64,000 nt of DNA. Origin: Symsagittifera roscoffensis. Taxonomy: Eukaryota; Xenacoelomorpha; Acoela; Convolutidae. Within the stretch, counting starts at the first letter, position 1. Every line of letters begins with the position of its first letter. The DNA is taken from the NCBI RefSeq assembly GCF_963678635.1, contig NC_087067.1, positions 10,521,716-10,585,715 on the forward strand, read 5' to 3'. Below the pieces are notes generated by a model. It did no database searches. It was not told the origin of the DNA and saw only the letters and a program-made list of their open reading frames with translations. The translations under genes and the position numbers were made by a program. This document shows positions 48,076 to 58,899 of the stretch, piece by piece.

Positions 48076-48543
48076 ATGTCATTTAAAAACCTAGGAAATA
48101 AACAAACAATCGTTTTACACAATTGTGAAATAGATAACAAAAAATACGACCTTGTAATCACACCTCATACACAAACAGTTGGATACATTCGAACAAAACG
48201 ACAAACACTAAAGAGAAAAATAATAACTAAACAAAGACAAATAACACGAAAAAGATTTTCAAAAAATCGAAACGCATTTTCAGAATCAGAAACCAACAGT
48301 TTAGACGAACTTTACAAACTAAAAGAATCAATAGATAAAAATTGCCCAATTCACGATCAATTATATTTTTCTGACTCAGAAACAACTTCAAATTCATCAC
48401 AAAGAGGAAAAAGAAGAATAAAAAAACAGTACAAACACAAACCAGTACATCTATACAATTGGAATCAACCAATTCGACACATTAATAATTACATATTAAC
48501 AGTCATCGAACGAAAAAATGAGCTCAACGCACACCCCAGGTGA
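48076..48543 (+). CDS. ORF1 of giant element: basic 155-residue protein, unknown
   Basis: Very basic: residues 45-70 are dominated by Lys/Arg (RQTLKRKIITKQRQITRKRF) and a second cluster is GKRRIKKQYKHK. There is no membrane segment. It precedes Gag and overlaps it by 26 nt in a different frame: the Gag ATG at 48518 lies just upstream of the ORF1 stop at 48541-48543. A run of six A directly before the Gag ATG could be slippery. Nucleic-acid binding is a guess from charge. Position and overlap suggest that Gag is translated by leaky scanning, reinitiation or frameshifting, or that ORF1 is on a separate mRNA. Confidence 0.6.
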   Translation: MSFKNLGNKQTIVLHNCEIDNKKYDLVITPHTQTVGYIRTKRQTLKRKIITKQRQITRKRFSKNRNAFSESETNSLDELYKLKESIDKNCPIHDQLYFSDSETTSNSSQRGKRRIKKQYKHKPVHLYNWNQPIRHINNYILTVIERKNELNAHPR

Positions 48544-51500
48544 AGAAACTCCAGATGACGATGAAATCTTTCCTTTTATAGTAGACGCAGATACTGATAG
48601 AGGACAACACATATTTTGTCAAAATTTACTCGTAAATTTATTTGAACCCGGAATCAGTCCATGTAAAACAGAGTTCCCCGATGTAAAAATCAAAAGACAA
48701 ATCATAGATCACTATCTAAAAGATATATGCAACATAACACAACAGTATGGAATCTACTCCATAGAATTTACCTCACCAAACCATAATAATAGAAAATATA
48801 CAATTCAAACAGACGATCTTGATTTAGAATTTTCAAAAGTTTTTTCAGAATATATAAAAAGCATCCAATATCATAACTCACAAAGAGCAAACTCCATATT
48901 CACCAATGAAGTTTTCGCAATAATATATAGTTATATTTCGATATTAGAAAACGAAATCCCAATAACAAATGTCTCACCGACAGAAACATCTAAACATTTG
49001 AAAGTACGACATGAAATCACACTACTCTCTAGTTATTTAAACATCATTAAAGAAAATTTCACGAAAGACGACGTTTCACAACATACAAAACACGATCTAC
49101 AAAAAATTTTGGCATGGTTCATAATAGATTATTTCACACACAATATTGATTTAATTGCACAAGCAAGAAAAAATTTTAGACCCCAAAACTCGAACGATGA
49201 TACCGCTATCACAGAACAATCAGATTATGTTTGGGACCCCGAATGGTCTCATCCCGCATTTATAAGCTTTCCACAATCAATCTCAAGTCAAGCAATAGGT
49301 ACAATATCTTACATAAGAGATTATGTAAGAGTAATACCATTAACAATTGATGCAACACCATTAAACTATAATACATTTCTACCCGATACACAAAATAATA
49401 GTTTAAACTCTACAGTTATACACAATGAAAACCTCAATGGAACTAGGAATCTTACTCAACAAGATATCCAGACACCATCACACTTCATAAATGAAGAAAT
49501 TGTACACACAACAACTACACAACAAAGTATTTCACCAATACGCCCAAATTTAACAACACCAAGAAATACAAATCCTTCACAAACACAGGTAACCTTACAA
49601 TCAACCGTTAAACCTTCAGTTGCCCCTAAATATTCACATATGGATTACCAAACATACAGACCCATGACAATACCATCAAAAACACGCAAAACATTCACTA
49701 GAAACAACTTTGCAGACCATAATTATAATTATACACATCCATCAAAAACATATAATCAACCACAAAGAAATTTTAACCAATATACAAGATCTCGAAATTG
49801 GGATAACCCAATGGCCCAACCTAATTCAACAAATTTTCAAACAAATCCTCCACGGGATCACAGTGAAAATTACCCATTTTTTCAACAAAATAAAAATAAA
49901 AAACAGACATCTTTTCAAATGGATTATTTATCCTCAGATGATGATTTCTTACAACCAGATATATTTGCACAAAATACTCAAGAATATCGTAAACAAGGAA
50001 TACAGAGAACACGTACAAATCATAGAAATTTTTCTCCACAACCAATAGATGCACAACATCAACAACCAATTCAACAACAAAATCTAATTAATACACAATC
50101 TTTTCAACCAATTCAACAACAAAATCCAATGACTGCACACTCGTATCAACCATCACAAATGCAAAATGAAATACCACTCCCATATTATCTCCAACAACAT
50201 GAAATAACAAGAAACCAACTTTCAAATTTTTCTCAAATGCCAAATGCAGCAGAATCATTACAAATGACAATGAATCCATACCTTATGGGTGGATCATCAA
50301 TAACATCAAACAAACCTTTAATGGTTTTCACAGGAACAGACCCTGAATACTCTGTAGAAGATTATTTAAATGCAGTAACAGCAAACCTGATTTTAAATAT
50401 TGGACCTGAACCAATTAATACGCCACTACATCAAAATTGGACACATCGACGCACAGCGTTAATACAAACAACCTTAGATGGCGCAGCCCAAAAATGGTTT
50501 TCAGTACTACCTCTAGAAATAAAATCAAACTGGAAAAGGTTTACACAGGAATTTTCAAAAATGTTTGACTCCGAAAGAAACAAACAACAACAAAGAGTTT
50601 TATGTAATGAAATTCGCAGATTACCAAACGAAACCATCAAGCAAATAGCAGTACGAATCGAAACACTAGTTCGAAAAGCATATTCATTAAATACACATGA
50701 CTATAAAAACACAAAGATGACAGAAATCTTAATGATGACCTTAACACCACAATTAAGGAAAATAGCAATAAAAAAGAGAGCATCCCATCCTTCTTCAATT
50801 CGAGAACCCGATTTAGATTTTCGAAAACTAGTAGACAAATTAGAACAAGCAGAAATCACGATGAAACTAGAAGAAACGGAAAATCTGAAATTACAATACG
50901 TTAACAGAATTGAAACGACTCCCACTAATATTAATAATATACAGGAATCAGAGACAGACCTCGTTGAAAAAATCACTGAAATACTCAATATCTACGAAAA
51001 GAACCCAAACTTTAAAGGCAAACCATCTTTCAAAAAATGGTGTAATTATTGCCGACGATACGGACATAGTATTTCCGAATGTAGACAAAAACAGCAAGAC
51101 AATCAAAATAAACCTCAAAAATATAAAGAACCAAATAAATCATTCTATCAATACATGAAAAAAGATCAAAATCTACCGAACAAAACAGTCCACAGCAACA
51201 ACAGTTCAGGAAAACCACTCCCGAACAATACAAATTATACAAGAAATCAATCACCATATAACTCAAGTTATAGAGGAAGATCACCAGAACGAAGAAACAC
51301 GTATAATTCATCACAAAATCACTACAATAGACCAAATAGTCGAAATAACTACTCCAGATCAAATTCAAATACACAACGATTTGTTTCTAGATCTAATTCC
51401 CAATCAAGAAATAACTACTATCCAAACAACCAATCACGAAATTCATCATACAATAGGAATAGAAACTACTCCTATAATCGAAATAGAAGTTATTCAAACA

Positions 51501-54500
51501 ACCGAAATCAGAATTACCCGAACAATCGATCAAGGAATAACTCATATAATAGATCGAACTATAACAGACCAAACAATAATTACCAAAACAGATCACGAAA
51601 TAATTCACAAAATCGACACTCAAGTTATAATAATCGTTATAGAAATTATTCCCAATCACCACACCGGAATAATAATAACTATAATAATTCTAATAACCGC
51701 CACAGAAGTAGTACACCTAAACATCAAAGACAAATCAATCAAGTACAGTCAAATCCAGAAACAACATCAGACCCTCCAGGTATTGATGACACAGTAACTG
51801 ATACGTTACAACTCAATCAAATAAACTGTACATCATCAGATTCAGAAAGTGATACTGAAAACACTCTTTCTATCAATATGATAAAAGTCGAAAATGACTA
51901 TGAATCTGTCATATATGAACAACCCTTTCCATCACACATATATGAAAATCAATCAGAATTTCTTCAAAATTATTACACTACACCCATAAATTCCACACCA
52001 ACGACGCAAGAAACAAACGAGATTAACACTACAGATCAAACCAATAAAAATATCAAAACAAAATGCTTGAATACACACCACATTTATCAAAATATACAAA
52101 AAGAACAACCCAAAGAAAAAATTTGGACAATACCATTTCTCTTAGAAAGCCCAAGAAATAAAGAATTTCAACCACCAGACCTTGAAATAGATTTTTTAAT
52201 TGATTCAGGAGCAGAATCAAACATAATAAACATCCCCACATGGAATGAAATAAAAACCTTACATCCAAAGCTAACACCTCTTGAAACCTCCAGCAAACTA
52301 GCAACAGCACAAGGATCAACATTGATAAACTACAGAAAAATCCAATTATTTCTCCTCCCCACCAGAACAATGGAACAAAGCAAAATTTTAAATAAGCCAT
52401 TTAAACAAATATTCCATATCACTGACATTAAATATAATATCATTGGAATACCATTTATTTCGAAGTATATACCAACAATTAACATACTAAATAGTAAAAT
52501 ATTAATCAAAGATAAATATACAAAAACAAAAGAAACATCCTTAACATTTTTTCAAAGATTAAATAAACAACCACCATTCTTTTCAAAATTCTACCCGATA
52601 TTTAACCAACAAAGAAAACACCTAAAACCACTATCAGGAAATATCTATAATTTTTCAATCAAACAAGTTCACCAATATGATAAAGAACAAAACAAACAAA
52701 AATTTTATATGTCAGATTTTGAATTCAAACCTATTCACAAATTTTTCAAAATCACAATCTCATCCATAAAATATTTGAAAAATTCGAATTCAGATATCAT
52801 TTCCTTACATGTCTATAACAACACACCTTACCAAGTAACATTACCTTTAGGACTTTTAGGATATTGTGAAACCAACGCTACAATATCACCAATACACGAA
52901 AAAGCCTATCGCGTAAATAATATACTCCAATTACTAGATATTTGCCAATCTACAATTCTTAATGAAGAATTATCTATAAATAATATAATAAGTAACGAAA
53001 ACAGAAATACGGATTATTTCACAAAAACTCCATATTTCAAACCTACATTCAACATAAGTAACTACACAGAGGACCAACAAAAATTTTTAATAATGTTCAA
53101 TTTCCAACATTCACAAATAACACAAGAGGAATTCGAAAAGTTAGCCAAACAGTTAATTAAATATTCATCAGTCTATGCAACATCAAAATTCGATGTTGGA
53201 AAAATCAGTTCATCACTACATCTCCCGTTAAAACCAGACGCAGTTTTCAAAAAACAGAGAGCAAGTAAAGTACCAATTCACTTACATGATAAAGTAAACA
53301 GATTACTCGACATTTTAGAACAATACAACATTATATCACCAGTTAATAAAGAAGAACAACCAAAAGGCAACACATTTATCAACCCCGTTATCATTCTAGC
53401 TAAAGGAGAATCATTAAAAATCGTTCTCGACGCTAGATACCTCAATTCACTTATAGATGAATCAAAATGTAATTGGCCCATTGAACCAATACAAGTTATT
53501 TTAACAAAAATAAACGGCAAATACTTTACAACCGCCGATATGAATAGTGCATACAATCAAATGCCACTAGATGAACAATCACGACGTTTAACACAATTTG
53601 TTATCGGAAACCAACAATATGAATTCAACCGCTTATTCTATGGAATATCCATAGGACCAGCAGCATTTTCAGCTTTTATGAGCAAAATTTTTAGACCACT
53701 GATACTCAAGAAAAACGCAATCACCTATTTAGACGATGTTTTTATGCAATCACAAACAAAAGACGAAATGTTCAATGTTTTAGAAAAATATCACCAAATA
53801 CTTCAGAACGAAAATCTGAAGGCCGCCCCCGATAAATCACACTTCTTTTTGACAAGAGTTAAATTCTTAGGACATAATATAGAAAGAAAAACAATCACTC
53901 CATTGAAATCACGCATTGACGCTATTCAAAAACTTCAACCACCAACAAATAAAAAGAAAATCCAAGAATTTCTTGGAATGTTAAACTTTTTAAGTAAATA
54001 TGTTTATAAAATGCAATTATATCTAAGACCATTTTATAACATCCTTAGACAACAAAATAATTTTGAATGGAACACAGAACATCAAACACGATTTGAAGAA
54101 ATAAAGAAACTTTTAACTGAACAAATTTCAAACACAATTCCAGATTCAAATCAACCATTTTATGCAATGTGCGATGCTTCGAACTTTGGCATCGGTGCAG
54201 CACTATTACAATCACATAATGGTACAAATAAAATGAACCTCATATCAGCAAATTCTCGATTATTCACTCAAGCAGAGCTACGACTCTCAACTCTAATGAG
54301 AGAATGTACAGCCATAATATATACACTGACAGAATATGAATTTCTGATACTTGGATCAAAACATCCAACAGTTCTATTCACAGACCATAAACCAATCATC
54401 TTTCTCTTTACACAAAAATCTAACCCAAACCACCGAGTTTACAGATTTCAACTAATTCTAATGAAATTTCCAAACTTACATATAGTTTGGACTGCAGGAA

Positions 54501-56740
54501 AAAATCTTGCATTACCAGACACCTTAAGTCGAAATACACCACCTGAATTACTTACACGAAAAACAACAGTTGAAATACCCAAAAACATAAAATTCTACCT
54601 TGCAGAAAACGAAACATCACCCCGATTGGAATGCAAATATGCAGTAAAAACTGATATTGAACAATCACAAATAAATAATTTACAACATTTCCCACTTTAT
54701 TTAGATTGTCAAAATAATCATTATGAAGTTGATCTACTTGGAACATCAACTTTCAAACCAATCCCATATTCTCAATGGATAAAAAATAACACCCAACAAA
54801 AACGAACAAAACAACACCCACATAAGAAAGACAATTTTCCACTAATTGAAAAAGAAGATTTAACTGATAAAATAAATTTATCAGGACCACAAACAAATGA
54901 TTCAAAATACACAATAAATCAAGTTTTTGACCTCCATGACCCACTTGATACAATACCCTTATCTACATTAGAAATCGAAAACATTTTTCTCCCTCCAACA
55001 GAAACAATTACAATTTCAACACTGAAACAATATCAAAATCTTGACCCGATAATTAGACAACTGAAATCATGGCACAAATATAAAACTAAACCTATCAAAG
55101 CAGATTCAACCATTCTAGGAAACAAAACACTCCTCCGATACTTTCGCAAATTTAACAACACAACAATTAACGAAAACACAGACCTTCTAGAATACAAATT
55201 AAATGAATCCACAGTTCCCTGTCTCCCTATAAGTATGATTCTTATAGCTTTTAATATTTCACATACACAAAATATTAAAGGACACTCTGGATCAGAAAAA
55301 ACATATTCAAATTTTATACAAAATTTTTACTTCCCAAATGCACCAATTTGGATAAAAGTACTATGCAATGATTGTATAGTATGTCAACTAAATAAACCTT
55401 ACCCGAATCAAAAACAAATAGCACAAAAACAAGATTTTAAAGGACAAAGCTTGTACTTTAACCATCGTATCTCATTTGATACTAAGGGACCAATTTCACC
55501 CTCATCAGAAGGAAACTCCTACATTATGGTAATTGTTGACGCATTTACACATTATGTAGCACTTAACCCAGTACCACATTGTAACGCTTATTACGCTTAC
55601 ACAACACTCTATGAACACTGGATAGCAAAATTCGGACTACCAGAAATTTTAGTTACAGACAACGGTACAGAATTCATAAATAATGAAATTATCACACTAT
55701 GTCATTTATATAACATTAAACACAAACCACGTACATCTCATGCACCTTGGACAAACGGCTTAGTCGAAGGTATGAACCGTTCATTACAAGAATATCTTAG
55801 ATGTATCATCAACGGAAATGATACAAAATATACCGAATGGTCAGCAGATGTAAAATTATTTCCCTTAGCATATAATTCACAAATAACGACAACTTTAGGA
55901 ATGTCACCATACGAAATGGTTTTTAACCAAAAGCCACGCAAACCAATAATGTTTACAGCAAATTCTCATAAAAACGCACAAGGTTATTGTCAACCAAATA
56001 AAGACTCAATTTGTTATAACCTACCTTTACATACACACGATGAAGATCATTTTCATCACCCACAAATTCTTAAACTAGCCTCCGGTACACACACCGAATG
56101 GATTCTAAATAGAGATAAAAAACACAATGAAATTTATCAAAAAATAACAAAAAAGTTATTACAAAGACAAAACATTAATGAACAAATCAATTCACGTTTT
56201 ACACCAGCTTCCGAATTAAAAATTGGAACATTTGTTTTAATACCTAATTTTAATACTCAAAAAGGAATTTCTAAAAAATTACAACCCCTTCGAAAAGGAC
56301 CATACCAAATAATTGCAAAACCCACTGATGTCACATATAAAATTACCGACTCAAACAAAAAAGAAATCGTTCAACATCGAAACAACCTATTACCTTATTA
56401 CCCAAAAGAATACGCACTCCGCGAATTAACTCAATTATATTCTTTCACAGGATTAAAAATCATTCAAAATGAACCACATCTGAAAAACACAGAACAAAAT
56501 GATAACCCCACCGAAAATCAAAACACAAAACCAACCGCCACCAAAAACAATACACAAAACCATAAAGAATCTCCAAAACAAAGAAAAAATAGAAAAATGA
56601 CAGAACAAATAATACCCCAAGAAGAAATAGACAAATCTGAACATAGAAAAACAACAAGACTCCGAAATCAACCACGTAAAAACTACAAAATGTTCATCCC
56701 CCAATCTAAAATATTAAAGAAAGTAGAATTTAAAAAGTAA
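48518..56740 (+). CDS. Gag-Pol polyprotein, 2740 residues, single frame
   Basis: Domains by residue: N-terminal Gag region 1-600 (Gln/Asn-rich from about 330). The retrotransposon capsid starts about 602 (FTGTDPEYSVEDYLNAV) and runs to about 830. A CCHC knuckle C-x2-C-x4-H-x4-C is at 842-855. A long Asn/Ser/Arg-rich, RS-like tract is about 900-1085. Aspartic protease DSGAES is at 1229. Reverse transcriptase is about 1590-1770, with LDARYLNSLID, DMNSAYNQMPL and catalytic YLDD at 1737. RNase H spans from Asp 1886 (CDASNFGIGAALL) to the TDHKP region. Integrase has the HHCC motif (GHSG...CNDCIVC) and catalytic Asp 2321, Asp 2381, Glu 2417 (D,D-35-E). A basic C-terminus follows. Domain order PR-RT-RH-IN is Ty3/Gypsy-type. 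All catalytic residues are present and no stop or frameshift divides gag from pol. A splice donor lies at codon 8. Confidence 0.95.
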   Translation: MSSTHTPGEETPDDDEIFPFIVDADTDRGQHIFCQNLLVNLFEPGISPCKTEFPDVKIKRQIIDHYLKDICNITQQYGIYSIEFTSPNHNNRKYTIQTDDLDLEFSKVFSEYIKSIQYHNSQRANSIFTNEVFAIIYSYISILENEIPITNVSPTETSKHLKVRHEITLLSSYLNIIKENFTKDDVSQHTKHDLQKILAWFIIDYFTHNIDLIAQARKNFRPQNSNDDTAITEQSDYVWDPEWSHPAFISFPQSISSQAIGTISYIRDYVRVIPLTIDATPLNYNTFLPDTQNNSLNSTVIHNENLNGTRNLTQQDIQTPSHFINEEIVHTTTTQQSISPIRPNLTTPRNTNPSQTQVTLQSTVKPSVAPKYSHMDYQTYRPMTIPSKTRKTFTRNNFADHNYNYTHPSKTYNQPQRNFNQYTRSRNWDNPMAQPNSTNFQTNPPRDHSENYPFFQQNKNKKQTSFQMDYLSSDDDFLQPDIFAQNTQEYRKQGIQRTRTNHRNFSPQPIDAQHQQPIQQQNLINTQSFQPIQQQNPMTAHSYQPSQMQNEIPLPYYLQQHEITRNQLSNFSQMPNAAESLQMTMNPYLMGGSSITSNKPLMVFTGTDPEYSVEDYLNAVTANLILNIGPEPINTPLHQNWTHRRTALIQTTLDGAAQKWFSVLPLEIKSNWKRFTQEFSKMFDSERNKQQQRVLCNEIRRLPNETIKQIAVRIETLVRKAYSLNTHDYKNTKMTEILMMTLTPQLRKIAIKKRASHPSSIREPDLDFRKLVDKLEQAEITMKLEETENLKLQYVNRIETTPTNINNIQESETDLVEKITEILNIYEKNPNFKGKPSFKKWCNYCRRYGHSISECRQKQQDNQNKPQKYKEPNKSFYQYMKKDQNLPNKTVHSNNSSGKPLPNNTNYTRNQSPYNSSYRGRSPERRNTYNSSQNHYNRPNSRNNYSRSNSNTQRFVSRSNSQSRNNYYPNNQSRNSSYNRNRNYSYNRNRSYSNNRNQNYPNNRSRNNSYNRSNYNRPNNNYQNRSRNNSQNRHSSYNNRYRNYSQSPHRNNNNYNNSNNRHRSSTPKHQRQINQVQSNPETTSDPPGIDDTVTDTLQLNQINCTSSDSESDTENTLSINMIKVENDYESVIYEQPFPSHIYENQSEFLQNYYTTPINSTPTTQETNEINTTDQTNKNIKTKCLNTHHIYQNIQKEQPKEKIWTIPFLLESPRNKEFQPPDLEIDFLIDSGAESNIINIPTWNEIKTLHPKLTPLETSSKLATAQGSTLINYRKIQLFLLPTRTMEQSKILNKPFKQIFHITDIKYNIIGIPFISKYIPTINILNSKILIKDKYTKTKETSLTFFQRLNKQPPFFSKFYPIFNQQRKHLKPLSGNIYNFSIKQVHQYDKEQNKQKFYMSDFEFKPIHKFFKITISSIKYLKNSNSDIISLHVYNNTPYQVTLPLGLLGYCETNATISPIHEKAYRVNNILQLLDICQSTILNEELSINNIISNENRNTDYFTKTPYFKPTFNISNYTEDQQKFLIMFNFQHSQITQEEFEKLAKQLIKYSSVYATSKFDVGKISSSLHLPLKPDAVFKKQRASKVPIHLHDKVNRLLDILEQYNIISPVNKEEQPKGNTFINPVIILAKGESLKIVLDARYLNSLIDESKCNWPIEPIQVILTKINGKYFTTADMNSAYNQMPLDEQSRRLTQFVIGNQQYEFNRLFYGISIGPAAFSAFMSKIFRPLILKKNAITYLDDVFMQSQTKDEMFNVLEKYHQILQNENLKAAPDKSHFFLTRVKFLGHNIERKTITPLKSRIDAIQKLQPPTNKKKIQEFLGMLNFLSKYVYKMQLYLRPFYNILRQQNNFEWNTEHQTRFEEIKKLLTEQISNTIPDSNQPFYAMCDASNFGIGAALLQSHNGTNKMNLISANSRLFTQAELRLSTLMRECTAIIYTLTEYEFLILGSKHPTVLFTDHKPIIFLFTQKSNPNHRVYRFQLILMKFPNLHIVWTAGKNLALPDTLSRNTPPELLTRKTTVEIPKNIKFYLAENETSPRLECKYAVKTDIEQSQINNLQHFPLYLDCQNNHYEVDLLGTSTFKPIPYSQWIKNNTQQKRTKQHPHKKDNFPLIEKEDLTDKINLSGPQTNDSKYTINQVFDLHDPLDTIPLSTLEIENIFLPPTETITISTLKQYQNLDPIIRQLKSWHKYKTKPIKADSTILGNKTLLRYFRKFNNTTINENTDLLEYKLNESTVPCLPISMILIAFNISHTQNIKGHSGSEKTYSNFIQNFYFPNAPIWIKVLCNDCIVCQLNKPYPNQKQIAQKQDFKGQSLYFNHRISFDTKGPISPSSEGNSYIMVIVDAFTHYVALNPVPHCNAYYAYTTLYEHWIAKFGLPEILVTDNGTEFINNEIITLCHLYNIKHKPRTSHAPWTNGLVEGMNRSLQEYLRCIINGNDTKYTEWSADVKLFPLAYNSQITTTLGMSPYEMVFNQKPRKPIMFTANSHKNAQGYCQPNKDSICYNLPLHTHDEDHFHHPQILKLASGTHTEWILNRDKKHNEIYQKITKKLLQRQNINEQINSRFTPASELKIGTFVLIPNFNTQKGISKKLQPLRKGPYQIIAKPTDVTYKITDSNKKEIVQHRNNLLPYYPKEYALRELTQLYSFTGLKIIQNEPHLKNTEQNDNPTENQNTKPTATKNNTQNHKESPKQRKNRKMTEQIIPQEEIDKSEHRKTTRLRNQPRKNYKMFIPQSKILKKVEFKK
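48537..48545 (+). promoter_or_regulatory. Consensus splice donor 22 nt into gag
   Basis: CCCCAG|GTGAAG, with the intron starting at 48540, after seven Gag codons plus one base. It coincides with the ORF1 stop region. In alpharetroviruses a donor just inside gag lends its initiation codon to the env mRNA; a similar role here is inference. Confidence 0.45.
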
Positions 56741-57341
56741 TTTTAAGATTTTATACTTCACAATCTTGAAACCTCCGTAACATTTTTCATTTCAATTTTT
56801 CAAAATAACATGCTCACAAGTACGCAATAATTCTAGTTCAAAATAGACCAATAGGATTCATCCAATCCGCCACTTTCTCTAACTCAAACTAAGATCAATT
56901 AGACGAATAATCTAGAACTCCAGGCACATCTCTAACTATAACTTTACGACCTCCAGGTCAAAAATAAGCAAACCACTCCAACTTGACAACTAAAATAAAT
57001 ATCACCATAATACCGTACCCCTCCCTTATCTAATAACCCAAAGATCAACAATATTTCCCCAACTCAGACCACGAATACCCCCAAAGCAAATTTGTTAACT
57101 TAGCCTAAAGTAACAAAATGAACATTTTGATTAGCCTAAAGTATAAAAATCTCACCATACCCCGGATCATTTGACAAACAAAAATAAAGAAAAAGACGAC
57201 CTCCCGATCACCATAAAAATTGCCCCCAACAAATTTTTACAAAACTCAACCCACTTGTCAAAAAACTAATAAATAATTCGACCACACTAGAAAATCGCCT
57301 CAAACAGCAAAAAATATTCGACCAAAGAGATCATTTCTTAA
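56741..57341 (+). other. 600-bp non-coding gap between pol and the second ORF block
   Basis: AT-rich and G-poor, with no long open frame. It contains repeated phrases such as 'cgacctcc.ggtcaaaa' and several stretches ending in CAG or AAG that could be splice acceptors. This is the expected place for a subgenomic promoter or acceptor. Confidence 0.4.
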
Positions 57342-57572
57342 ATGCTCTTCTCTCAAACAGTTGCTCAAATACTTATAAATTTTAAACATTTTTTTTCAAT
57401 ACTTGAAGCCTTTATAATATTTCTTTTTGATATACTTGAATCTTTTCTAATAATCCTAATCATTTTTTGTAACATTTTTTTAATTTTCTACACTATTCTC
57501 GAACTATTCCTCCAACTTTCCAAAACCCTTGATTATATCCACAGGTACGATTTATACAACTTGTCTAAATGA
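57342..57572 (+). CDS. Small membrane protein, 76 residues, unknown
   Basis: Almost entirely hydrophobic from residue 15 to 60 (FLFDILESFLIILIIFCNIFLIFYTILELFL), likely one or two membrane segments, with a short polar C-terminus. The stop overlaps the next start (ATGA at 57569-57572). Viroporin-like architecture; no homology is recognised. Confidence 0.55.
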   Translation: MLFSQTVAQILINFKHFFSILEAFIIFLFDILESFLIILIIFCNIFLIFYTILELFLQLSKTLDYIHRYDLYNLSK

Positions 57573-57757
57573 TACGAACAATTTTCAGTAGAACCGATAT
57601 TTTTTTATTGTTTGTAATTTTCATAACATTTTTATCATCCCTCATTTTGACCATCTGTAAATGTATAAAGAAAGCAATCCTCACATTTGCCCTAGCAACA
57701 GTCCTTCTAATTCTTTTTTTGGAAGAATATTATAATAAACACAAAATTTCTCACTAA
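57569..57757 (+). CDS. Second small membrane protein, 62 residues, unknown
   Basis: Two hydrophobic segments (about 11-28 LLFVIFITFLSSLILTI and 37-51 LTFALATVLLILFL) flank CKCIKK. Coupled to the preceding ORF by ATGA and separated by 8 nt from the next open frame. Two consecutive hydrophobic small ORFs argue against chance. Confidence 0.55.
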   Translation: MIRTIFSRTDIFLLFVIFITFLSSLILTICKCIKKAILTFALATVLLILFLEEYYNKHKISH

Positions 57758-57765
57758 AGTAATAA

Positions 57766-58899
57766 TTCAAAAAACCATCAAAAATTGCTACCCAACAGTC
57801 ACAGAATCAGTCTTCACCGACATCATCCCAAGATAACCAAACACCACCTTCAACTACTCAAAATCCTCAAACATCTACACGAATTTCTTTTCAAGACAAT
57901 CCATACACTTTTGAAGAACGACATGCTCGTTTATCAGAACCACTAGAACCAGTTCAACGACAAGCACCTTTAAGCGAACCAACATATAACCTATACCCAA
58001 CACTACCACAAGAACTAAGTAGAATAAGAAATTCTAGTCAAAACCAAAATACAGTCGAAATAAATAGACAAATTATACATCCTCGACGAAACAGAAATCT
58101 TCAAACTCCCCGAGTTCATTTTGATATACCTCAATCCCCATCACAAAACACTCCAGAAAACCCCATTGGTATATTACCAGAAACCCCTACACTTCTTTCA
58201 CAACGTAGCACCTCAAGCCTACCATCAGATTACTTAGGTTCAACACCAACATCTGAGCAAATACGTGAAAATCCCTTTAACCCCCCAAACCAGGCATCAC
58301 GACTACCATATTGGACTACACATTCATTTACACAAGGTGAACCAAATTTAGTCAATGATCCCATAGATATTTCTACGGATACAACAACATCCTCATCACT
58401 ACCAGAAACATTATCACTACCATCAACACCATCAATAAGCCAGTTTTCACCACCACCCTTTAACTTAAACTTTCCAAATAATCTCGACGCCAGATATCGC
58501 GAACAATCATCAATAAATATTCCTTTAAGACTAGATTGGAATACATTTACAGCACCTCCACCACTATTTGGACAACATCAAGAAAGTAACCGCCTTCATA
58601 ACTGGGCACTTAATAGATTACAATATCGCCAAGATATTCACAACGATATCCGTGATCACAATATTCAAATACTCCAACAAAACAGTTTACAATTAAAGTT
58701 TGAAATAACAGTTAAGCTAAATAATATTAATCAACATCCCTACCCATTAAACCCACCTAACATAACAGCTCAATCACTACCACCACCGTTTATAACTACT
58801 GAAGTAATATACAAATACGACAGATATACCAAAAACACAATTGGCTACATTACATTTTATAATCCATACTCAGGATTATCATACACATGTATATTCTAA
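57766..58899 (+). CDS. 377-codon open frame without any in-frame AUG
   Basis: Open from just after a TAA (57763-57765) to TAA 58897-58899. The three ATG triplets inside lie in other frames. The first 240 residues are Pro/Ser/Thr/Gln-rich and disordered-looking. The C-terminal 110 residues look folded (RLHNWALNRLQYRQDIHNDI, then LQLKFEITVKLNNINQ, ending in ITFYNPYSGLSYTCIF). Codon choice and base skew match its neighbours. It overlaps the envelope-like ORF by 13 nt. Expression must use a non-AUG start or splicing onto an upstream AUG. Frameshifting from the previous ORF is unlikely because the frames do not overlap. Confidence 0.7.
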   Translation, partial: FKKPSKIATQQSQNQSSPTSSQDNQTPPSTTQNPQTSTRISFQDNPYTFEERHARLSEPLEPVQRQAPLSEPTYNLYPTLPQELSRIRNSSQNQNTVEINRQIIHPRRNRNLQTPRVHFDIPQSPSQNTPENPIGILPETPTLLSQRSTSSLPSDYLGSTPTSEQIRENPFNPPNQASRLPYWTTHSFTQGEPNLVNDPIDISTDTTTSSSLPETLSLPSTPSISQFSPPPFNLNFPNNLDARYREQSSINIPLRLDWNTFTAPPPLFGQHQESNRLHNWALNRLQYRQDIHNDIRDHNIQILQQNSLQLKFEITVKLNNINQHPYPLNPPNITAQSLPPPFITTEVIYKYDRYTKNTIGYITFYNPYSGLSYTCIF

